Numbered from the stretch's first letter, positions 27,048 to 39,677 are shown. The stretch is 64,000 nucleotides of DNA from Rhizobium sp. SG_E_25_P2 (GCF_029892285.1 NZ_JARXVM010000010.1:1-64000); one strand, 5' to 3'. The notes: a model not told the origin generated them from the sequence alone. Numbers and translations: made by a program.

Positions 27048-28196
27048 ATGAAAGCGCCTCCGGATTACACCGCCAGCGTCGCCGAACGTCTGGAGGCGAT
27101 GGCTGCCGCCGGTGAGATCACCCGTGACGCGCAGCAGCTCGTTATCGCCCGCCGCATGGACGGCATTCTCGAAGCGCTGAAATCGCAGAAGCCGGCCGCC
27201 AAGAGTTCGGCGCTCGGCTGGCTGTTTGCGTCCAAGCGCCGCTCTCAGGACCCCGTGCGGGGTCTCTATGTGCATGGCAGCGTCGGCCGCGGCAAAACCA
27301 TGATGATGGACCTGATGTTTTCGCTTGCGCCGATCGAGCGGAAGCGCCGCGCCCATTTCCATGAATTCATGGCGGATGCGCATGCACGTATTCACGAGCA
27401 CCGGCAAAAGCTGAAGCGGGGCGAAACCAAGCAGGCGGACCCGGTGCCGCCGGTCGCTGAAGCGATCGCCAAGGAAGCAATCCTGTTCTGCTTTGACGAA
27501 TTCACCGTCACCGATATCGCCGACGCGATGATCCTTTCACGGCTGTTCACCGAACTTTTCGCCCGCGGTTGCGTGCTGGTGGCGACCTCGAATGTCGAGC
27601 CGGACAATCTCTACAAGGACGGGCTGAACCGTCAACTCTTCATGCCCTTCGTCGAGCTTCTCAAGCGCTATGTTGATATCGTTTCGCTGGATACGCCGAC
27701 TGATTACCGTATGGAGAAGAATCGCAGCATGCCAGTCTGGCTGACGCCGTTTGGCGACGAGACCGACGCCCGCATCGAATCCGCATGGCGGACGATGACG
27801 GATGGCGCCAGGTGCAGGCCGGAGGCCATCGAGCGGCCGGGTCGGGAGATCCACGTGCCGCAAGCGGCGGGCGAGGCCGCGCGGTTCAGTTTCGCCAATC
27901 TCTGCGAGGCGCCGCTCGGCGCGGCCGATTATCTGGCGATCGTCGAGCGCTACAAGACGGTGTTCGTCGAACGGATTCCTGTGCTTACCGTCGAAAAACA
28001 GAATGAGGCCAAGCGCTTCATCAATCTGGTCGATACGCTCTACGACAACCATGTTCGGCTTGTCGCTTCAGCCGCAGTCATGCCTGAAGAGCTTCTGCCA
28101 GTCAGACGTGGTACGGTCGGATTCGAATTCGACCGCACCGTGTCCCGTCTGTTTGAGATGCGCAGCCGCGATTATTTAGACGCGTGCGAACACTAA
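27048..28196 (+). CDS. zapE: cell division ATPase ZapE (AFG1 family)
   Basis: The 382-residue AAA-type ATPase has Walker A GSVGRGKTMMMD near residue 77 and Walker B with FDEF near residue 150, then the family segments LVATSNVEPDNLYKDGLNR and DRTVSRLFEMRS. ZapE associates with the Z-ring and destabilises FtsZ polymers in E. coli; the mitochondrial relative AFG1/LACE1 handles respiratory proteins. Its place between omp19 and mdh is common in related genomes. The 189 bases after it probably hold the mdh promoter. Confidence 0.93.
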   Translation: MKAPPDYTASVAERLEAMAAAGEITRDAQQLVIARRMDGILEALKSQKPAAKSSALGWLFASKRRSQDPVRGLYVHGSVGRGKTMMMDLMFSLAPIERKRRAHFHEFMADAHARIHEHRQKLKRGETKQADPVPPVAEAIAKEAILFCFDEFTVTDIADAMILSRLFTELFARGCVLVATSNVEPDNLYKDGLNRQLFMPFVELLKRYVDIVSLDTPTDYRMEKNRSMPVWLTPFGDETDARIESAWRTMTDGARCRPEAIERPGREIHVPQAAGEAARFSFANLCEAPLGAADYLAIVERYKTVFVERIPVLTVEKQNEAKRFINLVDTLYDNHVRLVASAAVMPEELLPVRRGTVGFEFDRTVSRLFEMRSRDYLDACEH

Positions 28197-28286
28197 GCGC
28201 TTTTTGATTTCAGACATAAGACAAACTTTGACGTTTACGTAAGAAAATATAGTTCTAACCGATTGAATTTGCTTGTGTCAAAATAA

Positions 28287-29348
<1,062 letters not shown>

Positions 29349-29372
29349 TCCGTTTCCTGACAGGATTTCCCA

Positions 29373-30566
<1,194 letters not shown>

Positions 30567-30585
30567 TCGGAAGGACCGGAACACT

Positions 30586-31488
30586 ATGTCGATTCTCGTC
30601 AACAAGAACACCAAGGTCCTGGTTCAGGGCCTGACCGGCAAGACCGGCACCTTCCACACCGAACAGGCGCTTGCCTATTACGGCACGCAGATGGTCGGCG
30701 GCATTCATCCCAAGAAGGGCGGCGAAACCTGGACCGGCTCCAAGGGCGAAAGCTTGCCGATCTTCGCCTCCGTCGCCGAAGGCCGCGACAAGACCGGCGC
30801 CGATGCGACCGTGATCTATGTCCCCCCGGCTGGCGCCGCGGACGCGATCATCGAAGCGATCGACGCCGAAATCCCGTTCATCACCTGCATCACCGAGGGC
30901 ATCCCGGTCATGGACATGGTGCGGGTCAAGGCCAAGCTCGACAAATCCAAGTCGCGTCTGCTCGGCCCCAACTGCCCGGGCATCCTGACGCCGGAAGAAT
31001 GCAAGATCGGCATCATGCCGGGCTCGATCTTCCGCAAGGGTTCGGTCGGCATCGTGTCGCGCTCGGGAACGCTGACCTATGAAGCGGTGTTCCAGACCTC
31101 GAACGAAGGTCTCGGCCAGACGACCGCCGTCGGCATCGGCGGCGACCCGGTCAAGGGCACCGAATTCATCGACGTGCTGGAAATGTTCCTCGCCGACGAC
31201 GCGACGACCTCGATCATCATGATCGGCGAAATCGGCGGCTCCGCCGAAGAAGACGCCGCGCAGTTCCTGATCGACGAAGCCAAGAAGGGCCGCAAGAAGC
31301 CGATGGCCGGCTTCATCGCGGGCCGCACTGCGCCGAAGGGCCGCACCATGGGCCATGCCGGCGCCGTGGTTTCCGGCGGCAAGGGCGACGCAGAATCCAA
31401 GATCGCCGCGATGGAAGCGGCCGGCATCAAGGTGTCGCCTTCGCCGGCGCGCCTTGGAAAAACCTTGGTCGAAGTGCTCAAGGGCTGA
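30586..31488 (+). CDS. sucD: succinyl-CoA ligase alpha subunit
   Basis: The 300-residue CoA-binding subunit has the N-terminal [15 protein letters not shown] near residue 15. The phosphorylated active-site histidine is in [17 protein letters not shown] near residue 254. The start lies 19 bases after sucC with an AAGGACCGGA ribosome region. Confidence 0.97.
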   Translation: MSILVNKNTKVLVQGLTGKTGTFHTEQALAYYGTQMVGGIHPKKGGETWTGSKGESLPIFASVAEGRDKTGADATVIYVPPAGAADAIIEAIDAEIPFITCITEGIPVMDMVRVKAKLDKSKSRLLGPNCPGILTPEECKIGIMPGSIFRKGSVGIVSRSGTLTYEAVFQTSNEGLGQTTAVGIGGDPVKGTEFIDVLEMFLADDATTSIIMIGEIGGSAEEDAAQFLIDEAKKGRKKPMAGFIAGRTAPKGRTMGHAGAVVSGGKGDAESKIAAMEAAGIKVSPSPARLGKTLVEVLKG

Positions 31489-31495
31489 TGACAAG

Positions 31496-31520
31496 AAGGC
31501 GGAGGTCAATCCTCCGCCTT
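31496..31520 (+). terminator. hairpin between sucD and sucA
   Basis: Perfect 10-bp arms lie at 31496-31505 and 31511-31520 with a 5-base loop, starting 7 bases past the sucD stop. There is no T run, so it is more likely a partial terminator or an mRNA-stability stem setting sucD/sucA ratios than a full stop. Confidence 0.6.
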
Positions 31521-31588
31521 TGCAAACCGGGCCGGTGAGCCGGCCCCGACGAAATATCAGGAGGCGGAGTCCGCTCCGCATTGGAAAC

Positions 31589-34579
31589 ATGGCAAGGCAA
31601 GAGGCCAATCAGAATTTCCTGGCGACATCCTTTCTGGACGGCGCCAACGCCCACTATATCGAGCAGCTCTACGCCCGCTACCAGGAAAACCCTGATTCGG
31701 TGACGCCCGAATGGCAGGAATTCTTCCGCGCGCTTCAGGATAATCCGGGCGATGTTTCCAAGGCCGCCAAGGGCGCGTCCTGGCAGAAGAAAAACTGGCC
31801 GCTGAGCGCCAATGGCGACCTGGTCAACGCGCTCGACGGCGACTGGCCGGCGGTCGAGAAGGCCGTGACCAAGAAGATCGAGGCGAAGGCCGCCGCGACC
31901 CCGGGCGCAGCTCCGGCGAACCCCATCGATATCGAGCGCGCCGCCCGTGATTCGGTCCGCGCCATCATGATGATTCGCGCCTATCGCATGCGCGGCCATC
32001 TGCACGCCAAGCTTGATCCGCTCGGCATCGCCGCCCCTGTCGAAGACTTCAACGAGTTGTCGCCGTCCAATTACGGCTTCGGCCCCGAGGATATGGATCG
32101 CAAGATCTTTATCGACAATGTGCTCGGCCTCGAATACGCGACCGTGCGCCAGATGATCGATATCCTTGAGCGCACCTATTGCTCGACGCTCGGCGTTGAA
32201 TTCATGCATATCTCCGATCCCGAGGCCAAGTCCTGGATCCAGGAGCGCATCGAAGGGCCCGACAAGGGCTTCGACTTCACGCCAACAGGCAAAAAGGCCA
32301 TCCTGTCCAAGCTGATCGAAGCCGAGGGTTTCGAGCAGTTCATCGACGTCAAGTACAAGGGCACCAAGCGCTTCGGACTTGATGGCGGCGAATCGCTGAT
32401 CCCGGCGCTTGAGCAGATCATCAAGCGTGGCGGCCAGATCGGCCTCAAGGAAGTCGTGCTCGGAATGGCTCATCGCGGCCGTCTGAACGTGCTGACCAAT
32501 GTGATGCACAAGCCGCATCGCGCCGTGTTCCACGAATTCAAGGGCGGCTCCTATGCGCCTGACGACGTGGAAGGCTCGGGCGACGTCAAATACCATCTCG
32601 GCGCCTCCTCCGATCGCGAATTCGACGGCAACAAGGTCCACCTTTCGTTGACCGCCAATCCGTCGCATCTGGAAATCGTCGACCCTGTAGTGATGGGCAA
32701 GGCCCGCGCCAAGCAGGACCAGCTGGCCCAGACCTGGGATGGCGACATCATACCGCTCAAGGAGCGCGCGCAGGTTCTGCCGCTGCTGCTGCATGGCGAC
32801 GCGGCTTTCGCCGGCCAGGGCGTCATCGCCGAAATCCTCGGCCTCTCCGGTCTGCGCGGCCACCGCGTCGCCGGCACCATGCATTTCATCATCAACAACC
32901 AGATCGGGTTTACCACCAATCCGGCCTTTTCGCGCTCGTCGCCCTATCCGTCCGACGTCGCCAAGATGATTGAAGCGCCGATCTTCCACGTCAATGGCGA
33001 CGATCCGGAAGCCGTGGTTTATGCCGCCAAGGTGGCGACCGAATTCCGGATGAAGTTCCACAAGCCTGTTGTCATCGACATGTTCTGCTATCGTCGCTTC
33101 GGCCATAACGAAGGCGACGAGCCGTCCTTCACCCAGCCGAAGATGTACAAGGTCATTCGCGGCCACAAGACTGTCGTGCAGGTCTATGCCGATCGTCTGA
33201 TCGCTGAGGGACTGATCACCCAGGGCGAACTTGAGAAGATGCGGGCCGACTGGCGCGCCCATCTTGAGCAGGAATTTGAAGCCGGCCAGGCCTACAAGCC
33301 GAACAAGGCCGATTGGCTCGATGGTCTCTGGTCCGGTTTGCGCACCGCCGACAATGCGGATGAGCAGCGTCGCGGCAAGACCGCCGTGCCGATGAAGTCG
33401 CTCAAGGAAATCGGCAAGAAGCTGTCGACCGTTCCGGACGGTTTCAAGGCGCACAAGACCATCCAGCGCTTCATGGACAATCGCGCGACGATGATCGAGA
33501 CGGGCGAGGGGATCGACTGGGCGATGGGCGAAGCGCTGGCCTTCGGTTCGCTTTGCCTCGACGGTCACAAAATCCGGCTTTCCGGTCAAGATTGCGAGCG
33601 CGGCACCTTCTCGCAGCGCCATACCGTGCTCTACGATCAGGAGTCGGAAGAGCGCTATATTCCGCTCGCTAACCTGTCGCCGAGCCAGGCCAAGTATGAA
33701 GTGATCAACTCTATGCTGTCGGAAGAGGCTGTTCTCGGCTTCGAATACGGCTATTCACTGGCCCGTCCGAATGCGCTGACCTTGTGGGAAGCGCAGTTCG
33801 GCGACTTCGCCAATGGCGCCCAGGTGGTGTTCGACCAGTTCATCTCCTCAGGCGAACGCAAGTGGCTGCGCATGTCCGGTCTGGTCTGCCTTCTGCCGCA
33901 TGGCTATGAAGGTCAGGGTCCGGAGCATTCGTCGGCCCGTCTCGAGCGCTTCCTCCAGCTCTGCGCCGAAGACAATATGCAGGTCGCCAACGTTACCACG
34001 CCGGCTAACTATTTCCACATCCTGCGCCGTCAGATGAAGCGCGACTTCCGCAAGCCGCTGATTCTGATGACGCCGAAGTCACTGCTGCGCCACAAGCGCG
34101 CCGTGTCGTCGCTGTCGGAAATGGCGGGTGAAAGCTCCTTCCATCGCCTTCTCTGGGACGACGCCGAGGTCATCAAGGACGGCCCGATCAAGCTGCAGAA
34201 GGACGCCAAGATCCGCCGCGTGGTGATGTGCACCGGCAAGGTCTATTTCGACCTTCTGGAAGAGCGCGAAAAGCGCGGCATCGACGACATCTATCTCCTG
34301 CGCGTCGAGCAGCTCTATCCGTTCCCGGCCAAGGCGCTGATCAACGAACTTTCGCGCTTCCGTCACGCCGAAATGGTCTGGTGCCAGGAAGAGCCGAAGA
34401 ATATGGGCGCCTGGGCGTTCATCGACCCCTATCTGGAATGGGTGCTGGCCCATATCGACGCCAAGTATCAGCGCGTGCGCTATACCGGTCGTCCGGCCGC
34501 AGCCTCTCCGGCGACGGGCCTGATGTCCAAGCATCTCGCCCAGCTTGCCGCCTTCCTCGAAGACGCGCTCGGAAGCTGA
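31589..34579 (+). CDS. sucA: 2-oxoglutarate dehydrogenase E1 component
   Basis: SucA is the thiamine-diphosphate-dependent decarboxylase of the 2-oxoglutarate dehydrogenase complex. The 996-residue product has the E1 N-terminal FLATSFLDGANAHYIEQLY (E2-binding region). It also has the substrate segment GMAHRGRLNVL near residue 293, the TPP site around GDAAFAGQGV near residue 406, and a complete C-terminal domain. The frame is open upstream into sucD, but the ATG at 31589 starts the conserved N-terminus. Its need for thiamine diphosphate fits with the thiBPQ import genes elsewhere in the window. Confidence 0.97.
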   Translation: MARQEANQNFLATSFLDGANAHYIEQLYARYQENPDSVTPEWQEFFRALQDNPGDVSKAAKGASWQKKNWPLSANGDLVNALDGDWPAVEKAVTKKIEAKAAATPGAAPANPIDIERAARDSVRAIMMIRAYRMRGHLHAKLDPLGIAAPVEDFNELSPSNYGFGPEDMDRKIFIDNVLGLEYATVRQMIDILERTYCSTLGVEFMHISDPEAKSWIQERIEGPDKGFDFTPTGKKAILSKLIEAEGFEQFIDVKYKGTKRFGLDGGESLIPALEQIIKRGGQIGLKEVVLGMAHRGRLNVLTNVMHKPHRAVFHEFKGGSYAPDDVEGSGDVKYHLGASSDREFDGNKVHLSLTANPSHLEIVDPVVMGKARAKQDQLAQTWDGDIIPLKERAQVLPLLLHGDAAFAGQGVIAEILGLSGLRGHRVAGTMHFIINNQIGFTTNPAFSRSSPYPSDVAKMIEAPIFHVNGDDPEAVVYAAKVATEFRMKFHKPVVIDMFCYRRFGHNEGDEPSFTQPKMYKVIRGHKTVVQVYADRLIAEGLITQGELEKMRADWRAHLEQEFEAGQAYKPNKADWLDGLWSGLRTADNADEQRRGKTAVPMKSLKEIGKKLSTVPDGFKAHKTIQRFMDNRATMIETGEGIDWAMGEALAFGSLCLDGHKIRLSGQDCERGTFSQRHTVLYDQESEERYIPLANLSPSQAKYEVINSMLSEEAVLGFEYGYSLARPNALTLWEAQFGDFANGAQVVFDQFISSGERKWLRMSGLVCLLPHGYEGQGPEHSSARLERFLQLCAEDNMQVANVTTPANYFHILRRQMKRDFRKPLILMTPKSLLRHKRAVSSLSEMAGESSFHRLLWDDAEVIKDGPIKLQKDAKIRRVVMCTGKVYFDLLEEREKRGIDDIYLLRVEQLYPFPAKALINELSRFRHAEMVWCQEEPKNMGAWAFIDPYLEWVLAHIDAKYQRVRYTGRPAAASPATGLMSKHLAQLAAFLEDALGS

Positions 34580-34646
34580 TATCAAGCTTCCGCCTCGCGC
34601 CCACACGACATTCGATCCTTGACGATCACATAAACGGAAAAACGAC

Positions 34647-35861
34647 ATGGCCACTGAAATCCGCGTCCCGACACTCGGCGAATCCGTCAGCGAAGCCACA
34701 ATCGGCACCTGGTTCAAGAAGGTCGGCGACGCCGTCGCCGCCGATGAAATCCTCTGTGAGCTCGAAACCGACAAGGTGACGGTGGAAGTGCCGGCCCCGG
34801 CTGCCGGCGTTCTGTCGGAAATCACGGCGCAGGCGGGTGAAACTGTCGCCCCGGGTGGATTGCTCGGCCAGATCGCGGCTGGCGCCGGCGCAGCGGCGCC
34901 CGTCGCGACCGCTGCTCCGGCCGCTGCTCCTGTTCCGGCCGCAACACCGGTCGTCGCAGCGCCCGCCTCCAGCATGCCGCCAGCTCCGGCCGCCGCCAAG
35001 CTGATGGCCGACAACAATGTCGCCGCAGGCTCCGTCGATGGCTCCGGCAAGCGCGGTCAGGTGCTGAAGGAAGACGTGCTGGCGGCGATCGCCAAGCCCG
35101 CCGCCGCCGCGCCGACTCCGGTTCCGGTCGCCGCCCGCGCGCCGTCCTCGGCCAATGACCAGGTTCGCGAAGAGCGCGTCAAGATGACCCGTCTTCGCCA
35201 GACCATCGCCAAGCGCCTCAAGGACGCCCAGAACAACGCCGCCATGCTGACCACCTATAACGAGGTGGACATGACTGCGGTGATGAGTCTGCGCAACAAA
35301 TACAAGGACATCTTCGAGAAGAAGCATGGCGTGAAGCTGGGCTTCATGGGCTTCTTCACCAAGGCCGTGACGCATGCGCTCAAGGAAATCCCGGCCGTCA
35401 ACGCCGAGATCGACGGGACCGACATCGTCTATAAGAACTACTGCCATGTCGGCGTCGCCGTCGGCACGGACAAGGGCTTGGTTGTGCCGGTGGTGCGCGA
35501 CGCCGACCAGATGTCGATCGCCGAGATCGAGAAGGATATCGGCCGGCTTGGCAAGGCGGCCCGCGATGGCCAGTTGTCGATGGCCGATATGCAGGGCGGC
35601 ACCTTCACCATCTCGAACGGCGGCGTTTACGGTTCGCTGATGTCCTCGCCGATCCTGAACGCGCCGCAGTCGGGCATTCTCGGCATGCACAAGATCCAGG
35701 AGCGTCCGATGGCGATCGGCGGCCAGGTCGTCATCCGCCCGATGATGTATCTCGCGCTGTCCTACGACCACCGCATTGTCGACGGCAAGGAAGCCGTCAC
35801 CTTCCTGGTGCGCGTCAAGGAAAGCCTGGAAGATCCGGAACGTCTGGTTCTCGACCTTTAA
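34647..35861 (+). CDS. sucB: 2-oxoglutarate dehydrogenase E2 (dihydrolipoyl succinyltransferase)
   Basis: The 404-residue E2 core has one lipoyl domain (lipoylated lysine in [14 protein letters not shown] near residue 43) and an Ala/Pro linker (residues 78-115). An E3-binding domain follows ([26 protein letters not shown], near residue 120), then the catalytic domain with [12 protein letters not shown] near residue 376. A GC-rich hairpin follows the stop, and lpd lies four genes further on. Confidence 0.97.
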   Translation: MATEIRVPTLGESVSEATIGTWFKKVGDAVAADEILCELETDKVTVEVPAPAAGVLSEITAQAGETVAPGGLLGQIAAGAGAAAPVATAAPAAAPVPAATPVVAAPASSMPPAPAAAKLMADNNVAAGSVDGSGKRGQVLKEDVLAAIAKPAAAAPTPVPVAARAPSSANDQVREERVKMTRLRQTIAKRLKDAQNNAAMLTTYNEVDMTAVMSLRNKYKDIFEKKHGVKLGFMGFFTKAVTHALKEIPAVNAEIDGTDIVYKNYCHVGVAVGTDKGLVVPVVRDADQMSIAEIEKDIGRLGKAARDGQLSMADMQGGTFTISNGGVYGSLMSSPILNAPQSGILGMHKIQERPMAIGGQVVIRPMMYLALSYDHRIVDGKEAVTFLVRVKESLEDPERLVLDL

Positions 35862-35870
35862 TCTGATGTC

Positions 35871-35899
35871 GCCGGGCGCGGGTTTACCGCGCGCCCGGC
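35871..35899 (+). terminator. hairpin after sucB
   Basis: Perfect 10-bp arms lie at 35871-35880 and 35890-35899, starting nine bases past the sucB stop. There is no following T run. It may partly insulate the four accessory genes from the sucAB message. Confidence 0.6.
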
Positions 35900-35920
35900 C
35901 GCTCTTCGGAGACAGCCCGC

Positions 35921-36328
35921 ATGGAAAACCTGACTTTCGTGTCCTTCCCGGCGCTCGTCGCGTTCAGCGTCGTGCTTCTGGTTTTCCATATCATGCTCCA
36001 GGGAAATCTCGCCACGCGGGAACTCGGATCGCAATGGAACGCCAGCCCGCGCGATGACAACAAATCTCCGAAGGGCGTATTCGCAGGCCGCGCCGAACGC
36101 GCATCGCGCAATTTCCAGGAAACCTTTCCGGCCTTTCTTGGTCTTGCTCTGGCGCTAGCCGTCGCAGAGCCGCAATCGGGGCTCGGCCAGATCGGGGCTC
36201 TTGTCTGGTTTGCCGGGCGCCTGGTCTATATCCCGCTCTATCTATTCGGCGTATCCTATATTCGCTCGATGGCCTGGGTTGTGTCCATGGCCGGGCTCGG
36301 CTGCATGGCGATCGCGCTGCTGTTCTAA
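35921..36328 (+). CDS. MAPEG-family membrane protein
   Basis: The 135-residue protein has four predicted membrane helices. It carries the MAPEG marker region RAERASRNFQETFPAFLGLALALA near residue 56, with the Arg, Asn and Glu positions typical of the family. Bacterial MAPEG proteins are glutathione-linked transferase or peroxidase relatives of mostly unknown substrate. It is the first of four genes between sucB and lpd. Confidence 0.85.
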   Translation: MENLTFVSFPALVAFSVVLLVFHIMLQGNLATRELGSQWNASPRDDNKSPKGVFAGRAERASRNFQETFPAFLGLALALAVAEPQSGLGQIGALVWFAGRLVYIPLYLFGVSYIRSMAWVVSMAGLGCMAIALLF

Positions 36329-36344
36329 TCGGAGACGCCTGAGA

Positions 36345-36986
36345 ATGTCGCATTATCTCATCGAACTCCTGTCGCTGATGGCGATTTTCTCCTTCGCGAT
36401 CGTTTCGCCGGGCGCCGATCTCGCCATGGTCATCCGTCAGTCGGTCATGCATGGGCGCAGCGCCGCAATCGTCACCAGTTTCGGCATCGGCGTGTCGCTG
36501 ATGTTTCACGTGACCTATACGATCCTCGGCCTCGGGTTGGTGATTTCCCAGTCGATCCTGCTGTTCAACATTATCAAATGGTGCGGCGTCGCTTATCTCA
36601 TCTATATCGGCGTGCAGTCGCTGAGAGCGGGCGCAAGCGAGATTGGTCCGGGTCCGTCCGCCGCTGGCGGCGAGGTTCGCGGGCAATCCGCTGTCAAAGC
36701 CTTCGGCCTTGGTTTCATGGCCAATGCGCTTAATCCCAAGCCGGTGTTTTTCTTCCTGTCAGTGTTCTCTGCCGTCGTTCATCATGACACGCCGTCCTTG
36801 GTGAAGTTCGGCTACGGATTGGTCATGGCCTCCTGCCTGATCGCCTGGTTCGTTGGCGTCTCCTATTTCATGACGACGCCAGCGATGCGCGCCGCCTTCG
36901 GTCGGATGAGCAAATGGATCAACCGCGCGAGCGGCGTCGTCTTCATCGGCTTTGGGGTGAAGCTCGCCACCGAGAAGGCAGGGTGA
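36345..36986 (+). CDS. LysE/RhtB-family amino-acid exporter
   Basis: The 213-residue inner-membrane protein has the LysE family signature near its start (FAIVSPGADLAMVIRQSVMHGRSAAIVTSFGIG, residues 17-50). About six membrane helices are present, and FMANALNPKPVFFFLSVF, a conserved family segment, lies near residue 123. It is expected to export amino acids or similar metabolites by proton antiport; the substrate is unknown. It starts 16 bases after the MAPEG gene. Confidence 0.88.
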   Translation: MSHYLIELLSLMAIFSFAIVSPGADLAMVIRQSVMHGRSAAIVTSFGIGVSLMFHVTYTILGLGLVISQSILLFNIIKWCGVAYLIYIGVQSLRAGASEIGPGPSAAGGEVRGQSAVKAFGLGFMANALNPKPVFFFLSVFSAVVHHDTPSLVKFGYGLVMASCLIAWFVGVSYFMTTPAMRAAFGRMSKWINRASGVVFIGFGVKLATEKAG

Positions 36987-36987
36987 G

Positions 36988-37485
36988 ATGCGCGGGGCGC
37001 TCGCCGTAGTTTCCGCTTTCCTGTGCGCTGGGCCTGCGCTGGCGTCTTCAGGCGCATGTTCTCAGGAGAACGCCATCTATTCCGACGCCGACAAGATTTA
37101 TGAGCTCCGGTTTCTTCCCGTCGACAGTCAGGCGGCGTCGGCCACGCATCGTTTCGAAATCACCCGCCCTGGCAAGCGCCCCGCGCTCAATGGCTATGTG
37201 ATGGCCACAGAGCCGGTGATGCGCTCAAGCGGCATGGTGTTCAACCAATGCCCCGAGGGCGACGTGACCGGTGAAGACTTGGCCAAATGCACCGTCTGGG
37301 AAGGCGTGATCTATGGCGAAGCGGCTGGCCGTCTGAACCTCTTGCCAACGCCGGGCCAGCCGGCGGCAGGAGAAATCTTGCTGTCCGGTTTCGGGCCGGC
37401 GCTTGTGCAATCTTCCGCCTGGGACAATGACAAGGACAGGGTTGCGCCCTGGGACGTCTTCACCCTCAAGGGATGCGGCGCATGA
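36988..37485 (+). CDS. secreted protein of unknown function
   Basis: The 165-residue protein has a signal peptide with cleavage near ALA-SSG at residue 20. The mature domain has four cysteines (CSQEN, NQCPEGD, AKCTVWE, KGCGA), which suggests two disulfides in the periplasm. I recognise no family. It starts one base after the LysE stop and its own stop overlaps the SDR start (ATGA), so it is translationally coupled to both neighbours. Confidence 0.75.
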   Translation: MRGALAVVSAFLCAGPALASSGACSQENAIYSDADKIYELRFLPVDSQAASATHRFEITRPGKRPALNGYVMATEPVMRSSGMVFNQCPEGDVTGEDLAKCTVWEGVIYGEAAGRLNLLPTPGQPAAGEILLSGFGPALVQSSAWDNDKDRVAPWDVFTLKGCGA

Positions 37486-38234
37486 GCGAAAAACCCGTTC
37501 TCCTCGTTACCGGCGGTAGCCGCGGCATCGGCGCCGCCATCTGCCGCAAGGCTGCAGCCCAGGGCTGGGCGGTGATGATCAATTACGCCAGCAATGAAAC
37601 GGCGGCGCGCTCACTCGCCGACGAGATCGAGGCGCAAGGCGGCGAGGCGCGGATCGTGAAGGGCGACACTTCAACGGAAGAGGGCGTCGTCGCGATCTTT
37701 TCGGCGGTGGATCGCGACTTCGGCCGGCTCGACGGTCTGGTCAACAATGCCGGCGTCGTGGATATCCCGCAGAACGTGGTCGATTACAGCCGCGCCCGGC
37801 TCGACCGAATGTTTGCGATCAATGTCATCGGCAAGATCCGCTGCGCAAGCGAAGCGGTCAAGCGGATGTCGACGGCGCATGGCGGTCGCGGAGGCTCGAT
37901 CGTCAACATATCCTCCATGGCGGCCATTCTCGGCAGCGCCGGTCAATATGTCGATTACGCCGCCTCCAAGGCCGCGATCGACACGTTCACGCTCGGACTC
38001 GCGCGCGAAGTCGCGACCGAGGGCATCCGCGTCAACGCCATCCGGCCCGGCGTCATCGACACGGACATCCACGCCTCTGGCGGGTTGCCCGATCGCGCCG
38101 CGCAGATGGCCTCTGTTATTCCCATGCAGCGCGCCGGCACCGCCGATGAAGTGGCGGACGCCGCGCTCTATCTTTTGTCCGAACAGGCGTCCTATGTCAC
38201 GGGCGCCATGCTGAATGTCAGCGGCGGCCGCTGA
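37482..38234 (+). CDS. short-chain dehydrogenase/reductase
   Basis: The 250-residue SDR has the cofactor loop TGGSRGIGAAI near residue 10, NNAGVVD near residue 89, and catalytic residues in SSMAAILGSAGQYVDYAASK near residue 145. The substrate is unknown; the fold resembles glucose 1-dehydrogenase or 3-oxoacyl-ACP reductase enzymes. Its start overlaps the preceding stop, and lpd follows after 23 bases. Confidence 0.9.
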   Translation: MSEKPVLLVTGGSRGIGAAICRKAAAQGWAVMINYASNETAARSLADEIEAQGGEARIVKGDTSTEEGVVAIFSAVDRDFGRLDGLVNNAGVVDIPQNVVDYSRARLDRMFAINVIGKIRCASEAVKRMSTAHGGRGGSIVNISSMAAILGSAGQYVDYAASKAAIDTFTLGLAREVATEGIRVNAIRPGVIDTDIHASGGLPDRAAQMASVIPMQRAGTADEVADAALYLLSEQASYVTGAMLNVSGGR

Positions 38235-38257
38235 CCGCCCCATAGAAGGAAAAGACC

Positions 38258-39664
38258 ATGTCCTATGATGTCATCGTGATCGGCACCGGCCCCGGCGGCT
38301 ATGTCTGCGCGGTCAAGGCCGCCCAGCTCGGCCTGAAGACGGCCGTCATCGAAAAGCGCGCCACCTATGGCGGCACCTGCCTCAATATCGGCTGCATCCC
38401 TTCCAAGGCGTTGCTGCACGCGTCCGAACAGTTCGCCCATGTCTCGCATGGCATGGACAGCTTGGGCATCGAAATCGCCGGCGCCTCGCTCAACCTGCCG
38501 AAGATGATGGGCCACAAGGACGGTGTGGTGAAGGCCAATGTCGATGGCGTCGCTTACCTGTTCAAGAAGAACAAGATCGACGCTTTCCAGGGAACCGGCA
38601 AGATCGTCGGCGCCGGCAAGGTCTCGGTCACCAATGACGCCGGCGAGACGCAGGTGTTGGACGCCAAGAACATCGTCATCGCCACCGGCTCTGATGTCGC
38701 GGGCATTCCGGGCGTCGCCGTCGAGATCGACGAAACAGTGATCGTCTCTTCGACCGGCGCGATCGCGCTCGAAAAAGTGCCGGAAAAGCTCGTGGTGGTC
38801 GGCGGCGGCGTGATCGGCCTCGAACTCGGCTCGGTCTGGGGTCGCCTCGGCGCCAAGGTGACCGTCGTCGAATATCTCGACACGATCCTCGGCGGCATGG
38901 ATGGCGAAGTCTCCAAGCAGTTCCAGCGCATTCTGGCCAAGCAGGGCTTCGACTTCAAGCTCGGCGCCAAGGTCACCGGGGTTTCCCGCACCGAGACCGG
39001 CGCCCAGGTGACCTTCTCCCCGGTCAAAGGCGGCGACGCTGAAACCATTGACGCCGACGTGGTGTTGATCGCCACAGGCCGCAAGCCCTACACCGCCGGT
39101 CTCGGCCTTGAAGACGCCGGCGTGGCGCTCGACAATCGCGGACGCATCGAGATCGATGGCCATTACCGCACCAATGTCGCCGGCATCTACGCCATCGGCG
39201 ACGTGGTCAAGGGCCCGATGCTCGCCCATAAGGCGGAAGACGAGGGCGTGGCGCTTGCCGAAATTCTTGCCGGCCAGCATGGTCATGTAAATTACGACGT
39301 CATCCCTGGCGTCGTCTACACCCAGCCGGAAGTCGCCTCCGTCGGCAAGACCGAGGAAGAGTTGAAGGCCCAGGGCGTCGCTTACAAGGTCGGCAAGTTC
39401 CCCTTCACGGCAAACGGCCGCGCCCGCGCCATGGAAGCCACGGAAGGTTTCGTGAAGTTCCTGGCCGATGCGCAGACCGATCGCGTGCTTGGCTGCCACA
39501 TTGTCGGCTTCGGCGCCGGCGAAATGATCCACGAGGCGGCTGTGCTGATGGAATTCGGCGGCTCGTCGGAAGATCTCGGCCGCACCTGCCATGCGCATCC
39601 GACGATGTCGGAAGCCGTCAAAGAAGCCGCGTTGGCCACATTCTTCAAGCCGATCCATATGTAA
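38258..39664 (+). CDS. lpdA: dihydrolipoyl dehydrogenase (E3)
   Basis: This 468-residue flavoenzyme reoxidises dihydrolipoamide on SucB. It has [17 protein letters not shown] near residue 9, the redox-active disulfide in [15 protein letters not shown] near residue 40, the NAD fold [19 protein letters not shown] near residue 182, and the catalytic His-Glu region [13 protein letters not shown] near residue 447. It is the last gene of the complex and is separated from sucB by four accessory genes. Confidence 0.97.
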   Translation: MSYDVIVIGTGPGGYVCAVKAAQLGLKTAVIEKRATYGGTCLNIGCIPSKALLHASEQFAHVSHGMDSLGIEIAGASLNLPKMMGHKDGVVKANVDGVAYLFKKNKIDAFQGTGKIVGAGKVSVTNDAGETQVLDAKNIVIATGSDVAGIPGVAVEIDETVIVSSTGAIALEKVPEKLVVVGGGVIGLELGSVWGRLGAKVTVVEYLDTILGGMDGEVSKQFQRILAKQGFDFKLGAKVTGVSRTETGAQVTFSPVKGGDAETIDADVVLIATGRKPYTAGLGLEDAGVALDNRGRIEIDGHYRTNVAGIYAIGDVVKGPMLAHKAEDEGVALAEILAGQHGHVNYDVIPGVVYTQPEVASVGKTEEELKAQGVAYKVGKFPFTANGRARAMEATEGFVKFLADAQTDRVLGCHIVGFGAGEMIHEAAVLMEFGGSSEDLGRTCHAHPTMSEAVKEAALATFFKPIHM

Positions 39665-39677
39665 GCCGGCCATCGAA

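Noticed and set aside
31478-33622. A 714-codon minus-strand open frame opposite sucA
   Set aside because: High G+C makes long antisense frames; sucA is unmistakable on the plus strand and the antisense product resembles nothing.
38192-39673. A 493-codon minus-strand open frame opposite lpdA
   Set aside because: It is an antisense shadow of dihydrolipoyl dehydrogenase, full of His/Asp/Ala runs typical of such shadows.
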